This document shows, in pieces, positions 1 through 12,000 of a stretch of 64,000 nucleotides of DNA (position 1 is the stretch's first letter; the number at the start of each line of letters is the position of its first letter). Under the pieces are notes generated by a model. It had not been told where the DNA came from and did not search any database. It was given only the letters and a program-made list of their open reading frames with translations. The stretch comes from Paramecium octaurelia (taxonomy: Eukaryota; Ciliophora; Oligohymenophorea; Peniculida; Parameciidae). A program made the translations under genes and the position numbers. The stretch is taken from positions 1 to 64,000 of the forward strand of contig CAJJDP010000160.1 of NCBI GenBank assembly GCA_905182995.1, read 5' to 3'.

Positions 1-744
1 TTAAAAAAATTAAATAAATATTATGAAGCTATTTAGTGTTACGACAAAGCTATATCTATCAATCCTAATAAATCTGATGCTTGGAACAATAAGGGTATCA
101 CATTTAAACTACCTATCTTTAGGTATCGCTTTACTTGTTTTCTTTGGTTTCTAAGTAATTTCAATTAATATAATGATGCAATAAAGTGTTACGAAAAAGC
201 TATTTCTATAAATCCTAATCATTCTCATGCTTGGAACAATAAGGGTAATAATATTTGAATATTTTTCTTTAGGTTTTGCATTAATTGGTGTCAGAAATTA
301 TGAAGGAGGTATTGAGTGTTTCGAAAAAGCCATTTCCATAAATCCTAAACATTATAATGCGTGGAACAACAAGGGTATTGATAAATTGAATATATTGTAT
401 TAAGGTTCCGCATTAGATAAGTTAAACAAATACTCAGAAGCTATTGTATGTTACAATCAAGCAATTTATATAAATCCGACTAATCATGAGGCATTTGTAA
501 ATAAAGCTTTTGCTCTACATTAATTAAAGGAATATTAGAAAGCAGTAGAGTGTTATAATTAAGCTCTTAAAATTACATGTTCTCCTTTAATATTATAACG
601 TTAAGGTAACAATCACCAATAAGATTAGCTGATTCACTATTCGAATTAGGAAATAAATCTAACGCTAAAGAGACTTATTTGGCTGCTTTACAATAAGGCT
701 CACCAGAATAAGAATATATTTGGAAATAATTACAAAAATTATGA
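1..744 (+). pseudogene. TPR-protein 3' segment, copy 1 (partial)
   Basis: Cut by the window start. It encodes tandem tetratricopeptide repeats of the ciliate type (E-A-I-x-C-Y-x-K-A-I-x-I-N-P then A-W-N-N-K-G) interrupted by small introns placed at the same spot in successive repeats, and ends at TGA 742-744. It is base-for-base the same as the 3' half of the complete gene at 3013-4473. No promoter or start is visible, so here it is a fragment. It is either the tail of a gene lying left of the window, a very recent segmental copy, or an assembly chimera. Protein-protein scaffold function is family knowledge only. Confidence 0.7.
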
Positions 745-806
745 ATATTCATTAATATAATATCAGCATTAAAATTACGTTTCGATAAAATTAGTTAATT
801 AAATTA
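1..806. repeat. 806 bp segment identical to 3730-4535 and 5063-5868
   Basis: Positions 1-806 match 3730-4535 with no difference that I can see; after 806 the sequences diverge completely. The match includes introns and the 3' flank, so it is not selection on protein. Unlike the other duplications in this window there is no N at the boundary. Confidence 0.85.
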
Positions 807-1084
807 ACACCTTAGGCGCAGGTTAGTCGATTTTCGATCTTCCTTTTGCAGACAGTCCCATAAGATTTCACTGATGATTCATGAAGGTTGTTGAAGGAAT
901 CAGGTTAAATTTGGTTTAAGCACTGAACTGTAACGTTATAGAACAACACTGGGTGAAGGACGGAGTTTTGGTCATTCCCATGAGCGAACTTCCACCGTAT
1001 ATCTCGTAATGCATCAAAGGTGACACCTCTACTAAAATGATCCTTATACCAAGCCGGTTTTCTCTCTATGAAATTTATTTTCAT
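749..1084 (-). CDS. Unrecognised 111-aa ORF, probably truncated at its 3' side
   Basis: Starts at ATG 1084-1082 and runs to TGA at 751-749. The part from 1084 down to about 807 has balanced, higher-GC codon use and reads like a well-constrained protein (for example WYKDHFSRG, RWKFAHGND, HPVLFYNVTVQC, with a later CKRK...C). From 806 downward the frame continues only by chance through the AT-rich 3' flank of the TPR copy. I do not recognise the family. No intron is needed. The real C-terminus is probably missing because the ORF meets the edge of the repeated TPR segment. It could be an exon of a larger gene or a transferred/mobile sequence. Confidence 0.45.
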
Positions 1085-1865
1085 TATATATTATTATAAT
1101 TAATTCAACATATTTATTGAGTCATCTGCAGAAATAGCATCATTAAAACTTTTTACTAAACCTCATTAACAAAAAAACAAAAAATTCTTAAAACCAACTT
1201 ACATTAGCTCATAAACTCAATCTATTGAATTTGAATACTTTTGAAGTGGCTTTTACAGACTTAAATTACTAGAACTCTCCTATCTAAAGTGTAAATTATT
1301 TTTTTGGCTTAAAAATCTTAATATTCCTTTGAAATTTCAAAACTATATTACACTCGTGCAATCTTCAAGTTAAGTATTTGGAAATAATCTTACTTAAATA
1401 GTTGGTATCATCTATTATTAATATTTAAATTCTTGTATGATGATGACTCCAATTGTAAATGCATGAAATTATTGAAAATTAAATCAAATAATTATATTAG
1501 GTGATAGATTGGATTGTATATATTCATTTGTAAAGTCTACAATATTCAATATTATTTTGGATATCACCCTTTTTTTTAAATTAATTTATCTTGATAGACA
1601 AAGATTATATGATATATATCTTAGGAAAAATCAAGATCTATAGTGTTTCGATCTAAAATCTATTGATTTGACCTTATAAGTCACAAAATCTCTATAGAGA
1701 AGAAGAGAAGATATACGATTTCTTTATATTTTTGTTCAATTTATAGATAATTTATGTTGAAAATAGATGATAATTGATATTAAATGTAATATTCACTTCA
1801 TAATTGTTGCAAAATGTATTTTTATTCTGCTGATACTTCTTGCAAAGCAAAAAAAAAAGACTTCT
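1085..1865. other. AT-rich intergenic stretch
   Basis: I see no sustained reading frame with family resemblance, no RNA gene and no repeat here. Confidence 0.5.
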
Positions 1866-1869
1866 TTAG

Positions 1870-2345
1870 CTCAAAGAATGAATACCCTTCAGTGATAATC
1901 ACAAAGAATTTATAGAAATGGAAAGAGCGTAATTATAACACTCTCTAATAGTGATTTAACTTTTTAATGAAATATTGGTAATTTTGTAAATTAGTATTTT
2001 ATCTTTATTGGATGATGCAAATTCAATTTCAGGATTTATTAAAATACTAGTATTATAGCACTCAATAGCTTCATTATATTTATTTACATTTTATCTAACT
2101 CCAAGCCTATACAAAGTTTGTATTGTACCCTTGTTGTACAATGCAAATATCATTGTAAGAATTTATATAAATGGCTTCCTCAAAACACTCAATAGCTTTT
2201 GAATATTGGTTTAAATTGTATAATGTGGAGCCTAAATAACGGTATTTCAAGATTTTTAATAGCTTTGTCATAATTTCAAGAGCTATTTAATATTTATTTA
2301 TGTAATGTAATGCATAACCTAAATAAGCTATCTTGATTGCCTTAC
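1870..2345 (-). pseudogene. Decayed TPR-repeat gene remnant
   Basis: Read on the minus strand, fragments of the same TPR motif family appear in order: a repeat with Y-S-K-A-I-E-C-F-E-E-A-I-Y-I-N near 2200-2160, another with E-A-I-E-C-Y-N near 2075-2050, and a last piece resembling C-Y-N-x-A-L-x-I-x-I-N near 1945-1905. They lie in different frames with TGA codons and no continuous exon chain, so this is a relic. Opposite in orientation to the intact gene at 3013, which suggests an old inverted copy. Confidence 0.55.
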
Positions 2346-3012
2346 GCTTATTATACCAAGAAATAAGAAATATAGTTCTAAGAATTAAAATTAATTTTTA
2401 ATTAAAACTTACAAGAAAAAATAAATCAAAAAATCCAAGGAATTAATATCAAACATAAATCCTTTTTATCATTAATTCTGGAGTGTTTATAACATTCAAA
2501 ATGTCAGAGTCATCTTTGAAATAGAAATAGAAATGAATATTTATTTTTAGCTTGATATATTATATAGTCTTATATCTTTCATATAGACTTAATCTTCTTT
2601 CTAACCAGCTCTTTACAGCATAATTATTGTCTCTAAAACTAGTTTGTTGCATTGAAAATATTCTTGCGAAAAAAAAGTTTTTAAATTAAAATAACAATTA
2701 ATTAAACAGGTTTTACAATATTACCAAATCATAATTTAAGAGATGTTTATTATTCATGAATGATATGTGGGTTTAAATTTTTTCTTTTTCTAAAAATAGA
2801 TGTTCTCAAAATTTTATCACCTTAATTTCAATTCTTGTAATATTTCAGTATAAATTTAAAAATAGAAAAATGCTATAGATTTACAGACATATGAAGGTTG
2901 ATATTCTTGATATAATACAAAGCACCTCTTAAAACTCAATTGAATTAAATCTACATAGAATGATGTAAAATCATATTGATTGAAATAATCTTATTCAATA
3001 TTAATTAATATT
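2346..3012. other. Intergenic region upstream of the TPR gene
   Basis: No supported gene seen. It contains the 5' flank of the gene starting at 3013. Confidence 0.5.
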
Positions 3013-4473
3013 ATGATGGGAATTTTTAAGTGCAGATATGAAAATCATGAAAACGAAGAAATAATAGGATTTTGTTTAAATCAGAATTGTAATAAACAAA
3101 CTTAATATTGCTATTAATGTTTGATCTCGAATCATTTAGATCATTAAAATGATTGTATTCGACTTTCTGACATGAGCTAATTTATCAATTAATACATAGA
3201 AGTTTAAAAAGAATCTAATAGATAACTTAAAGAAATTATTACTTAACTTAAGAATTGTTTTGATTAGGTTGATAAATAGTTGTATCAAGAAATTGAAACA
3301 TTAAAGCAAATGAATCAGAGACTTTAGAAATAATAGTATTTAGATTTTAAGTCAGAAATTTAGATAATCAAGCGATACAATAATAGAATTGAATATAATT
3401 CTTAATACAATAAAAAATATTGTACCAGTTTCAACAAATATCAATAATCGAGTGGCTATTCCAAAAAATACTAATATTAAAATTCAAGAAATCAGTGGAG
3501 AGAGTCAAGAAAGTTAAGAATAAATCAATCAATAAATATCAGAAGCTAAAGAGTTATTTGATAAAGGTATAATATACATTATACAACTAAATAGGCAAAG
3601 AACTATTTAAAAATAATAAATTTGAAGATGCATTGAATTTATTTAATATAGCAATTATATTATTTGATTAAGATGACAACATTTATTTTTGGAAAGGTAA
3701 TATTTTAGGATTTATAATTAGGATTGGCATTAAAAAAATTAAATAAATATTATGAAGCTATTTAGTGTTACGACAAAGCTATATCTATCAATCCTAATAA
3801 ATCTGATGCTTGGAACAATAAGGGTATCACATTTAAACTACCTATCTTTAGGTATCGCTTTACTTGTTTTCTTTGGTTTCTAAGTAATTTCAATTAATAT
3901 AATGATGCAATAAAGTGTTACGAAAAAGCTATTTCTATAAATCCTAATCATTCTCATGCTTGGAACAATAAGGGTAATAATATTTGAATATTTTTCTTTA
4001 GGTTTTGCATTAATTGGTGTCAGAAATTATGAAGGAGGTATTGAGTGTTTCGAAAAAGCCATTTCCATAAATCCTAAACATTATAATGCGTGGAACAACA
4101 AGGGTATTGATAAATTGAATATATTGTATTAAGGTTCCGCATTAGATAAGTTAAACAAATACTCAGAAGCTATTGTATGTTACAATCAAGCAATTTATAT
4201 AAATCCGACTAATCATGAGGCATTTGTAAATAAAGCTTTTGCTCTACATTAATTAAAGGAATATTAGAAAGCAGTAGAGTGTTATAATTAAGCTCTTAAA
4301 ATTACATGTTCTCCTTTAATATTATAACGTTAAGGTAACAATCACCAATAAGATTAGCTGATTCACTATTCGAATTAGGAAATAAATCTAACGCTAAAGA
4401 GACTTATTTGGCTGCTTTACAATAAGGCTCACCAGAATAAGAATATATTTGGAAATAATTACAAAAATTATGA
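3013..4473 (+). CDS. Zinc-finger plus TPR repeat protein
   Basis: ATG 3013 opens a protein with an N-terminal Cys/His cluster (C-x-N-x-N-C, Y-C-x-x-C, H-L-D-H) like a B-box-type zinc finger, then a coiled-coil, then about five TPR units (E-A-I-x-C-Y, INPN, AWNNKG) to TGA 4471-4473. Introns of 23-33 nt interrupt it; most TPR introns fall after the AWNNKG motif. One exon is awkward: near 3825-3890 the obvious 28 nt intron leaves the frame wrong, whereas retaining it and removing a 33 nt intron ending near 3886 makes the whole gene a multiple of three (about 421 aa). Such TPR proteins are a large, mostly uncharacterised Paramecium family. The join at N 4545 lies just after the stop, and the repeat after it contains a second, 5'-truncated copy (4546-5806). 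Confidence 0.75.
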
Positions 4474-4544
4474 ATATTCATTAATATAATATCAGCATTA
4501 AAATTACGTTTCGATAAAATTAGTTAATTAAATTATTTTATAGC
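3213..4544. repeat. Contig-overlap duplication, left copy (N at 4545)
   Basis: 3213-4544 is repeated exactly at 4546-5877 (offset 1333), separated by one N at 4545. A sequence that ends at an N and restarts identically right after it is the signature of two overlapping contig ends placed side by side. Treat one copy as artificial. Confidence 0.9.
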
Positions 4545-4545
4545 N

Positions 4546-5806
4546 ATCTAATAGATAACTTAAAGAAATTATTACTTAACTTAAGAATTGTTTTGATTAG
4601 GTTGATAAATAGTTGTATCAAGAAATTGAAACATTAAAGCAAATGAATCAGAGACTTTAGAAATAATAGTATTTAGATTTTAAGTCAGAAATTTAGATAA
4701 TCAAGCGATACAATAATAGAATTGAATATAATTCTTAATACAATAAAAAATATTGTACCAGTTTCAACAAATATCAATAATCGAGTGGCTATTCCAAAAA
4801 ATACTAATATTAAAATTCAAGAAATCAGTGGAGAGAGTCAAGAAAGTTAAGAATAAATCAATCAATAAATATCAGAAGCTAAAGAGTTATTTGATAAAGG
4901 TATAATATACATTATACAACTAAATAGGCAAAGAACTATTTAAAAATAATAAATTTGAAGATGCATTGAATTTATTTAATATAGCAATTATATTATTTGA
5001 TTAAGATGACAACATTTATTTTTGGAAAGGTAATATTTTAGGATTTATAATTAGGATTGGCATTAAAAAAATTAAATAAATATTATGAAGCTATTTAGTG
5101 TTACGACAAAGCTATATCTATCAATCCTAATAAATCTGATGCTTGGAACAATAAGGGTATCACATTTAAACTACCTATCTTTAGGTATCGCTTTACTTGT
5201 TTTCTTTGGTTTCTAAGTAATTTCAATTAATATAATGATGCAATAAAGTGTTACGAAAAAGCTATTTCTATAAATCCTAATCATTCTCATGCTTGGAACA
5301 ATAAGGGTAATAATATTTGAATATTTTTCTTTAGGTTTTGCATTAATTGGTGTCAGAAATTATGAAGGAGGTATTGAGTGTTTCGAAAAAGCCATTTCCA
5401 TAAATCCTAAACATTATAATGCGTGGAACAACAAGGGTATTGATAAATTGAATATATTGTATTAAGGTTCCGCATTAGATAAGTTAAACAAATACTCAGA
5501 AGCTATTGTATGTTACAATCAAGCAATTTATATAAATCCGACTAATCATGAGGCATTTGTAAATAAAGCTTTTGCTCTACATTAATTAAAGGAATATTAG
5601 AAAGCAGTAGAGTGTTATAATTAAGCTCTTAAAATTACATGTTCTCCTTTAATATTATAACGTTAAGGTAACAATCACCAATAAGATTAGCTGATTCACT
5701 ATTCGAATTAGGAAATAAATCTAACGCTAAAGAGACTTATTTGGCTGCTTTACAATAAGGCTCACCAGAATAAGAATATATTTGGAAATAATTACAAAAA
5801 TTATGA
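4546..5806 (+). pseudogene. Duplicate 3' part of the TPR gene (artefactual copy)
   Basis: Same sequence as 3213-4473, lacking the start and zinc-finger exon. TGA at 5804-5806. Real flanking sequence resumes after 5877. Not a paralogue. Confidence 0.85.
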
Positions 5807-5899
5807 ATATTCATTAATATAATATCAGCATTAAAATTACGTTTCGATAAAATTAGTTAATTAAATTATTTTATAGCTTTTATTAATCGGGTTTCATTT

Positions 5900-8800
5900 A
5901 TATAGAAGTTAATTCAATTTTTATAAATAAACAATTATACTACTTTTAAAGTAATCATTAATTATCATTCAACATGTATATTAATTGATATTAACACACA
6001 TATACTAGCTAATTTTTTAACCTTTGTAATACATTTCTCTTGTCTCTTTTTAACGATTTTTTGTTTCCATTTTTTATCTCTTAATTGGATTAGAAATTCT
6101 GACTCAGATATGAAAGGATAAGTTACAATTATGGTATTTACAAATTTAGGGATATCATTTGAAAAATTATTCGAAAGATAATCAATATTGATTTAATCAT
6201 ATCTCTTGTTGTAAATTTCGATCATATTCAATGATGACATATCAATAATTTGTCTTAATTGCATTCTATAAATTGTTTATTAGTGGCTCTTAAAATTAAG
6301 AACTAAAAATTGGGTATTAAAGAGTAAGTAATTTGTTAGGATGCATTTTTGGAAGAACTACTATTTTTAAAACTGCCTTTGTAAGTTTTTTCTAGCTGAT
6401 TATAGATATTTTATTATTTTGAAGAAGGTATTGAATTTACGAATAGGAAATATGGAGACTAATATATGTCTACATAGCTAATATTTTTATTTCCAATAAT
6501 ATAATCTTGTGATATCCATTTTAGTTTCCATTTACCAGAATTTTTAGTTTATGAAAGATGCTATTATAATATTCTATTGTTGCCTACTAGTATTCCTAAT
6601 TATTTTTATGCTTAAACTACAGGATAATAGTATCACTGATTGTTATGTGATTGTTCAAAATATTCAACACTGTTTTTATTAATTCTTAGATTATAGATTA
6701 TTTTTTAATAGCGCATCTTTCAAGAACCTTTAAGTATTCATTAGAATCATTATGCTGAATAATTGGGGCTATGTCATCAGCAGATTAACGACCAAGTTAT
6801 TATTAGATTACTATAAATAAACTTAATTAGTAGTAGGCTCCTTATAGTATAGTATCCATTAGAATATGAGGGAGGAAGCATAATTCTAAAAATTTGGATA
6901 AAGCTCAATACAGTGATTGGTCTAAATTATGTTCTAGTAGGGATTTGAGGAAAAGCCTTATTTAAAGGTATTTGTCTAGCCTAACAGCATTTGGGTTAGA
7001 TTCCAAAGTTGAGTTTACCAGATGTCATATAATAAGCTGTAATTTTTGGTTGATTTCAGGAAAATATTATAAAAATTCCCTCATAACCAACCTTATTGCT
7101 AGTAATGTTTTGTTAAGTCTCTAAAATATTTTCAATGTTTAGTGGGCCAAAGTTGGTAGGAGTATAGTTTTGTACTACTAGAAATCTAACCATGAAGAAT
7201 TCAACAGTTAGAAATTGTTTCTTATCCAAAGTGGATAATTCCATTCTCAACTTTAAAGTAAGAAAAAATTCCATCTTCTTTTTTGTTAGGATTCAAAGCA
7301 ATTTTAGTAATGATAAGTCAACCTTTTTCTTTTAGTTTTTTTAAAATGACATTGAAAAATTTTGGTTTACAGAAGCACAATTTCTAACTATCAAATTAGT
7401 TAAGCTTAAGAGCATGAGTTACGTATGATGAAAAATGAATTTAACATCAGTGATTCGGTAAATTTTCGTTATGACAACATTTAATTTTTATATCGTCATC
7501 ATCTGAAACAAACTTAACTGTTTTGATAAAATAAAATCATTGTTATAATTTAATTAAAGTAGTATAACAAGGGAAATTTTGTGATTATACTCGACATATA
7601 GTAATAAATATAAAATTCGATATCATTTAATTTTAGGTCAAATTGATATTCTTTAAGTCAGTTAAGGAAATTAGATCATCTATTATTTATTTGAGATGAA
7701 CTCAGATGCAGTTATTATATAAGTGTTGCTCTTAAATGCTCAATGATTGCAAAGCACAATTAGTACCATTCAAAATTATTTAGTCCTATTTATGATTGTT
7801 GTTTTTCTTGTTTGTAAACTATTAAATTTTGGTTCACTCACTTTTATGCTAAAATTTATTGATAATAACCTATTCTCTAACCTTCCTCTAGATTAACTAA
7901 CAAAATTTATTCGATTTTTGGAAATTTTGATATTATCAACTCATTAATTTCAGATGAGTAAACTTTAGCATCAATCAAAATAACTTATTTTTTCAAACAC
8001 TCAACGATATAATCCCAAGTGCGAATGTTGCAAAGGAATGGAGAAGCAATAAGTTATACATCGTTATTATTCTTTAAATGAGAATAGCCAAAAAAAAAGC
8101 AAGAATCATTTAACGTTTATGAATGCTAACCACATCACGAATGCATATATTAATAAAATATATATCTTCATCTCTTCTCTGTTTCCCTTTTATTTGAGAA
8201 CTGAAATGGTTTAAGAGAAGGACTCTTTTAGTTGAAAATAGCTTTAAATCATAGTATTATTTGATTTACTTTCTATACATTATATTAAATATTTAAGGGT
8301 TTTGTATAGAGGTAAAATACATCTTCATAGCTTCCATAAGTAAAATAGCGTTTCTTTTGGAATAATTTAAAAAAAATATTTAGAATAAAATTCGTTCTAA
8401 TTAAGTATTTGCTGGCAAAAATCATCATTTTGCTCTATCAATTAATTATTAAGTAGTTCTTCACTAATATTAAGATGGTAGGAAGATGAAAGCACTTCAA
8501 ATAAATTGTTTAGAAATTTTTAGGTAAATATTTAATGTCTATGATTTCATAATTTGATTATTTAACCCCTCAACTTAATCTCCAATATCAACTCTTAATT
8601 GGGTAAATGAGGATTCAAATTTTTCATTAAATTGAATAAAGTTCTAAGAAAGTTTATTCATCATCTCACTATAATAGTTATTCAGTTAAGATTGAAATAT
8701 TAATCAGAAAAGTTTTTTGATTAATGATGAAGTTCTGTAAAAGCATTAATAATAAACTATGGATCAAAGCTATTCATTGACGAATATTAATTAAGATTTT

Positions 8801-8950
8801 TTCATATATTTGGACAACCAACAATTTATATTTTGTCTCTTCACCTATTAAAGTTGAAAATTGTAATTATAAATTATGCTTATTGATTTTGTTGAAGTAA
8901 TCAAGAAAAGATGCAAAATGTTGATATTTTTTCAATAATTAAAGAACTAT
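5900..8950 (-). mobile_element. Degenerate LINE-like (non-LTR) retroelement
   Basis: On the minus strand, in order: a coiled-coil stretch with alternating hydrophobics near 8670-8500 that could be an ORF1 relic, an open segment around 8090-7860 that may derive from the endonuclease, and reverse-transcriptase-like motifs. The clearest are F-R-P-I-T-V-L-S...F at about 6926-6890, matching the R-P-I-x-L-L motif of LINE RTs, and S-A-D-D-I at about 6785-6770, matching the catalytic (Y/F)-x-D-D box. The two motifs are only about 47 codons apart against about 150 in intact RTs, and they are in different frames with several TGA codons between, so the element is internally deleted and inactive. No terminal repeats or poly-A tail are evident. 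Borders are approximate. A macronuclear remnant of this kind would be an unexcised transposon relic. Confidence 0.5.
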
Positions 8951-9011
8951 CCATTATTTAGAAAATAGAAATTTCTTCGAAAAATAATTTTTTTATAATT
9001 TATTTATTTAT

Positions 9012-12000
9012 TCAATCTTCATCGTTATCCTTAATATACTTTTCACTTTGTGCAGGGGTGACTCTAGAGGGCTTTTATTTCTTAACTTCAAATATTTCTG
9101 CCATCTAATCAACTCGTTTCTATTTCCTTCAGTTTAATATAAAATTATATGTACATTTTTTCCAACACAAATGCGGTTATGGTGTTTCTAGATTATTGTA
9201 TTGAACTTTCTCGTATTGATTTTCTTATAAATTACTATCTTTCCTTTGCCTGAGCTGGGCTTCTCAGACTCAAAGGTATTGTATCTATGTTTTATTCCAT
9301 GTTTCTTTCTAGAGCAATTTACCACTAGTAGTTTTTAAAGGCTATAATTTCTTTCGCTTGAGGAATTAAAAATTATTTTAGTTTAGAGTACAATTTGGCT
9401 ACTCTACTACGTTACTCGCTACGATCTGCTAATATTCTCCTCATAAAAGGAATTTTATTTAGAAAGGGGAATGTATTTCTGATGTTGTTCCTAACTTTGT
9501 CCACCTTTTCATCTAAATTACTGCTCTTCTCCCTCAAGTATTCAACTAAAATCTTAGATATTAATGTATATGTGATATGTAGATTCAAAATAGAAATCAC
9601 TATAGCATAAGGAATTTGTATTTCTTTTGAATTTGATTATTCTGAGACATATATACCAATAGCTAAAGCGATTGAAGCTAAACAGACATTTGTTTAATAA
9701 TAGTCTAATTTATTCAGATTATTCAGATTATAAGGTTTGTACCTCAGACTTAATTCTAAATACACTCCTATAATTAATGAAATGATAGTAGCTTTAATAA
9801 TGACGCTGTCATCATAATACGTTAAAAATATGATCATTAATTCTTTCTGTAATATTTTGATCACTTCCCAAAAATAGGCTGTTTTAGTGTATTCATTATA
9901 AAGATAACCCCATTATAGTCTAACTTTCTTATCATCTAATTAGTGTGAATTACTGTAAAGACCATAAAAGAAATAAATTGGGATAAGAATAGCTAAAATC
10001 AAAAGCATAGGCAAACAAAGTTCAACCATCCAACTTACATGATAAGGAGTATCAAATCTCTAAGAAACATTGGATTGTACCCATTTATATCCTGATATTT
10101 CTCTGTATGATATCAGTTGAACAAATCCTCCAATTAAACTCGGCTATAAATAGATGTACATATAGATAAGTGTAGTTGTAATGACACTTCTATTATAAGT
10201 TATATTCTTAAATTTAACCGCAAGTAAATAACATAATAAAAAGAATGTAATATAAAGAAATGGCATAATTATTTACCAAACCATTCTAGCATATTGAATT
10301 TCAAATTTAAAAACATGAGATAAAAAGCAATCCAATGAATATGTCATAGTCTAAATTGGAGATCCAACTGAATTAATTGTACTTTGGAGTCCATTTGGTA
10401 ATTTTAATTAAAATGTAGCTATTGAAGAAATGATCTACAAATAATTCGTCAGCATTTTAATTAATATTGCAGATTAATTTGTATTTTAAGTAACTGCTAA
10501 TCCTAACAACATTATACTGATTATTCTAACAAATTCTTCTATAGCTTTTAAAGTACTTTGCACAGAAACCAATATAGAAACCAATGTCCTATAATTTTAT
10601 TAATAAAATATACCATATACTAACGAAAGTTATAATTATCGCATTCTTCTCTTTCTCTAAGCATGATCCACAAGAATATTTCTAACTAATCGAATATTCG
10701 CCATCTCCCCTTGTATTATACAAATCGCATTATTCACATAGTGCTCCAATATGTCCTAGAAAACAAGAACTATCACCTTCCTCCCAACCACCTAAACAAT
10801 TATCTTCTAAATTCAAACAATAGCTGACAATATTGCTTTGAAAATAAGGTCTCCAAAATCCAAATTTTAAATTTAATAACGCTGGTTAAACACTTACCGT
10901 TGAAATATCATCCTTCAATTCGCATTTTTCAGAATTTATGTTTAATGAAAAAAGCCCTTAATCGCTATTACATGGAATACACGAAAAATCAGTGCTATTT
11001 TTTATCTCACCATATTAACAACTCAAAGTCTTAATGTTCATCCTTAATTTGTAATTCGTATGAGAATTTACTAAATTATATGGGTATTATTCATTGTAGA
11101 TAGGAATTACAATTGAATTGCATCTAAATTGTAATTATAAAACAATATCTGTTGGTAATGCATTGTCAAAATAAATTATCAAATCATCCAAATTATAATC
11201 TTAAGTTAAATCATTAAAATTTATCTTATTTATACTTGTTAGATTATTACTAAATATTTCATCATCCACCAAATTTGATGTATTTAAACATCTACTATCA
11301 ATTTCACAAAATGAATTCTTCAGGCTTTTCATCACACTATTATCTTTGCTCAAAGCGATAACCCTAAATTTATAATCTAACTTAGTATAAGATCTATTTT
11401 CTTTAGAAAATTCTTAATAAGACGAAATCTTTTAACCACTTGGCAATAAAATATAAGATGTTTAAAGTATTTCACTCTGTTATAATTAAACTTATTCAAC
11501 TAATTAATCTTATGTTTCTGTTGTAGTTATTGTTGATAATAAAGAATTTTCATCATTAAAAGTAACAGTTAATTTTTAAGGTATTGAAACCCTATCGTTT
11601 CCAAATTATTCAGCACTATTATTATCAAAAACAGTTCCAAGTTTAAAATAATCCATATCCTATTAATTAACCAAATATATCCCTCCTGCTATTTATGCTT
11701 AATTATGCTAAATTAAGCTACTTTTAATTAAGACGTCCTAATTCATTTTAATCACAATTGCACCACCAGTTCCGGATGCGTTATTGTATTGAAAAACAGA
11801 ATTTTCTAATAAGACTTTTACATTTTCTACGAATAAACAAGTACCGTTTTAAGCCCTATTGAACTAGCAAATATAATTTTCAACATAAATTTCAAAATTC
11901 ATGGATTACAAGTACATTTCTTAATTTGCAAGTAATCGACGGGCATTTGAGTTTTCTTTAGAAATAAACAAACATCCATTAAATCCGCATGAAGAATTTG

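Noticed and set aside
806..1084. Structured non-coding RNA (RNase P-, SRP- or U3-like)
   Set aside because: It is GC-richer than its surroundings and shows weak motif matches, but the minus strand is one clean open frame with an ATG, which explains it better.
3013..5877. Tandem TPR paralogues
   Set aside because: The two copies are identical, including introns and flank, and are joined by an N; a join artefact explains this better than a recent tandem.
9395..9610. Plus-strand ORF
   Set aside because: Opposite the C-terminal exon of the giant gene, whose minus-strand reading continues coherently through it.
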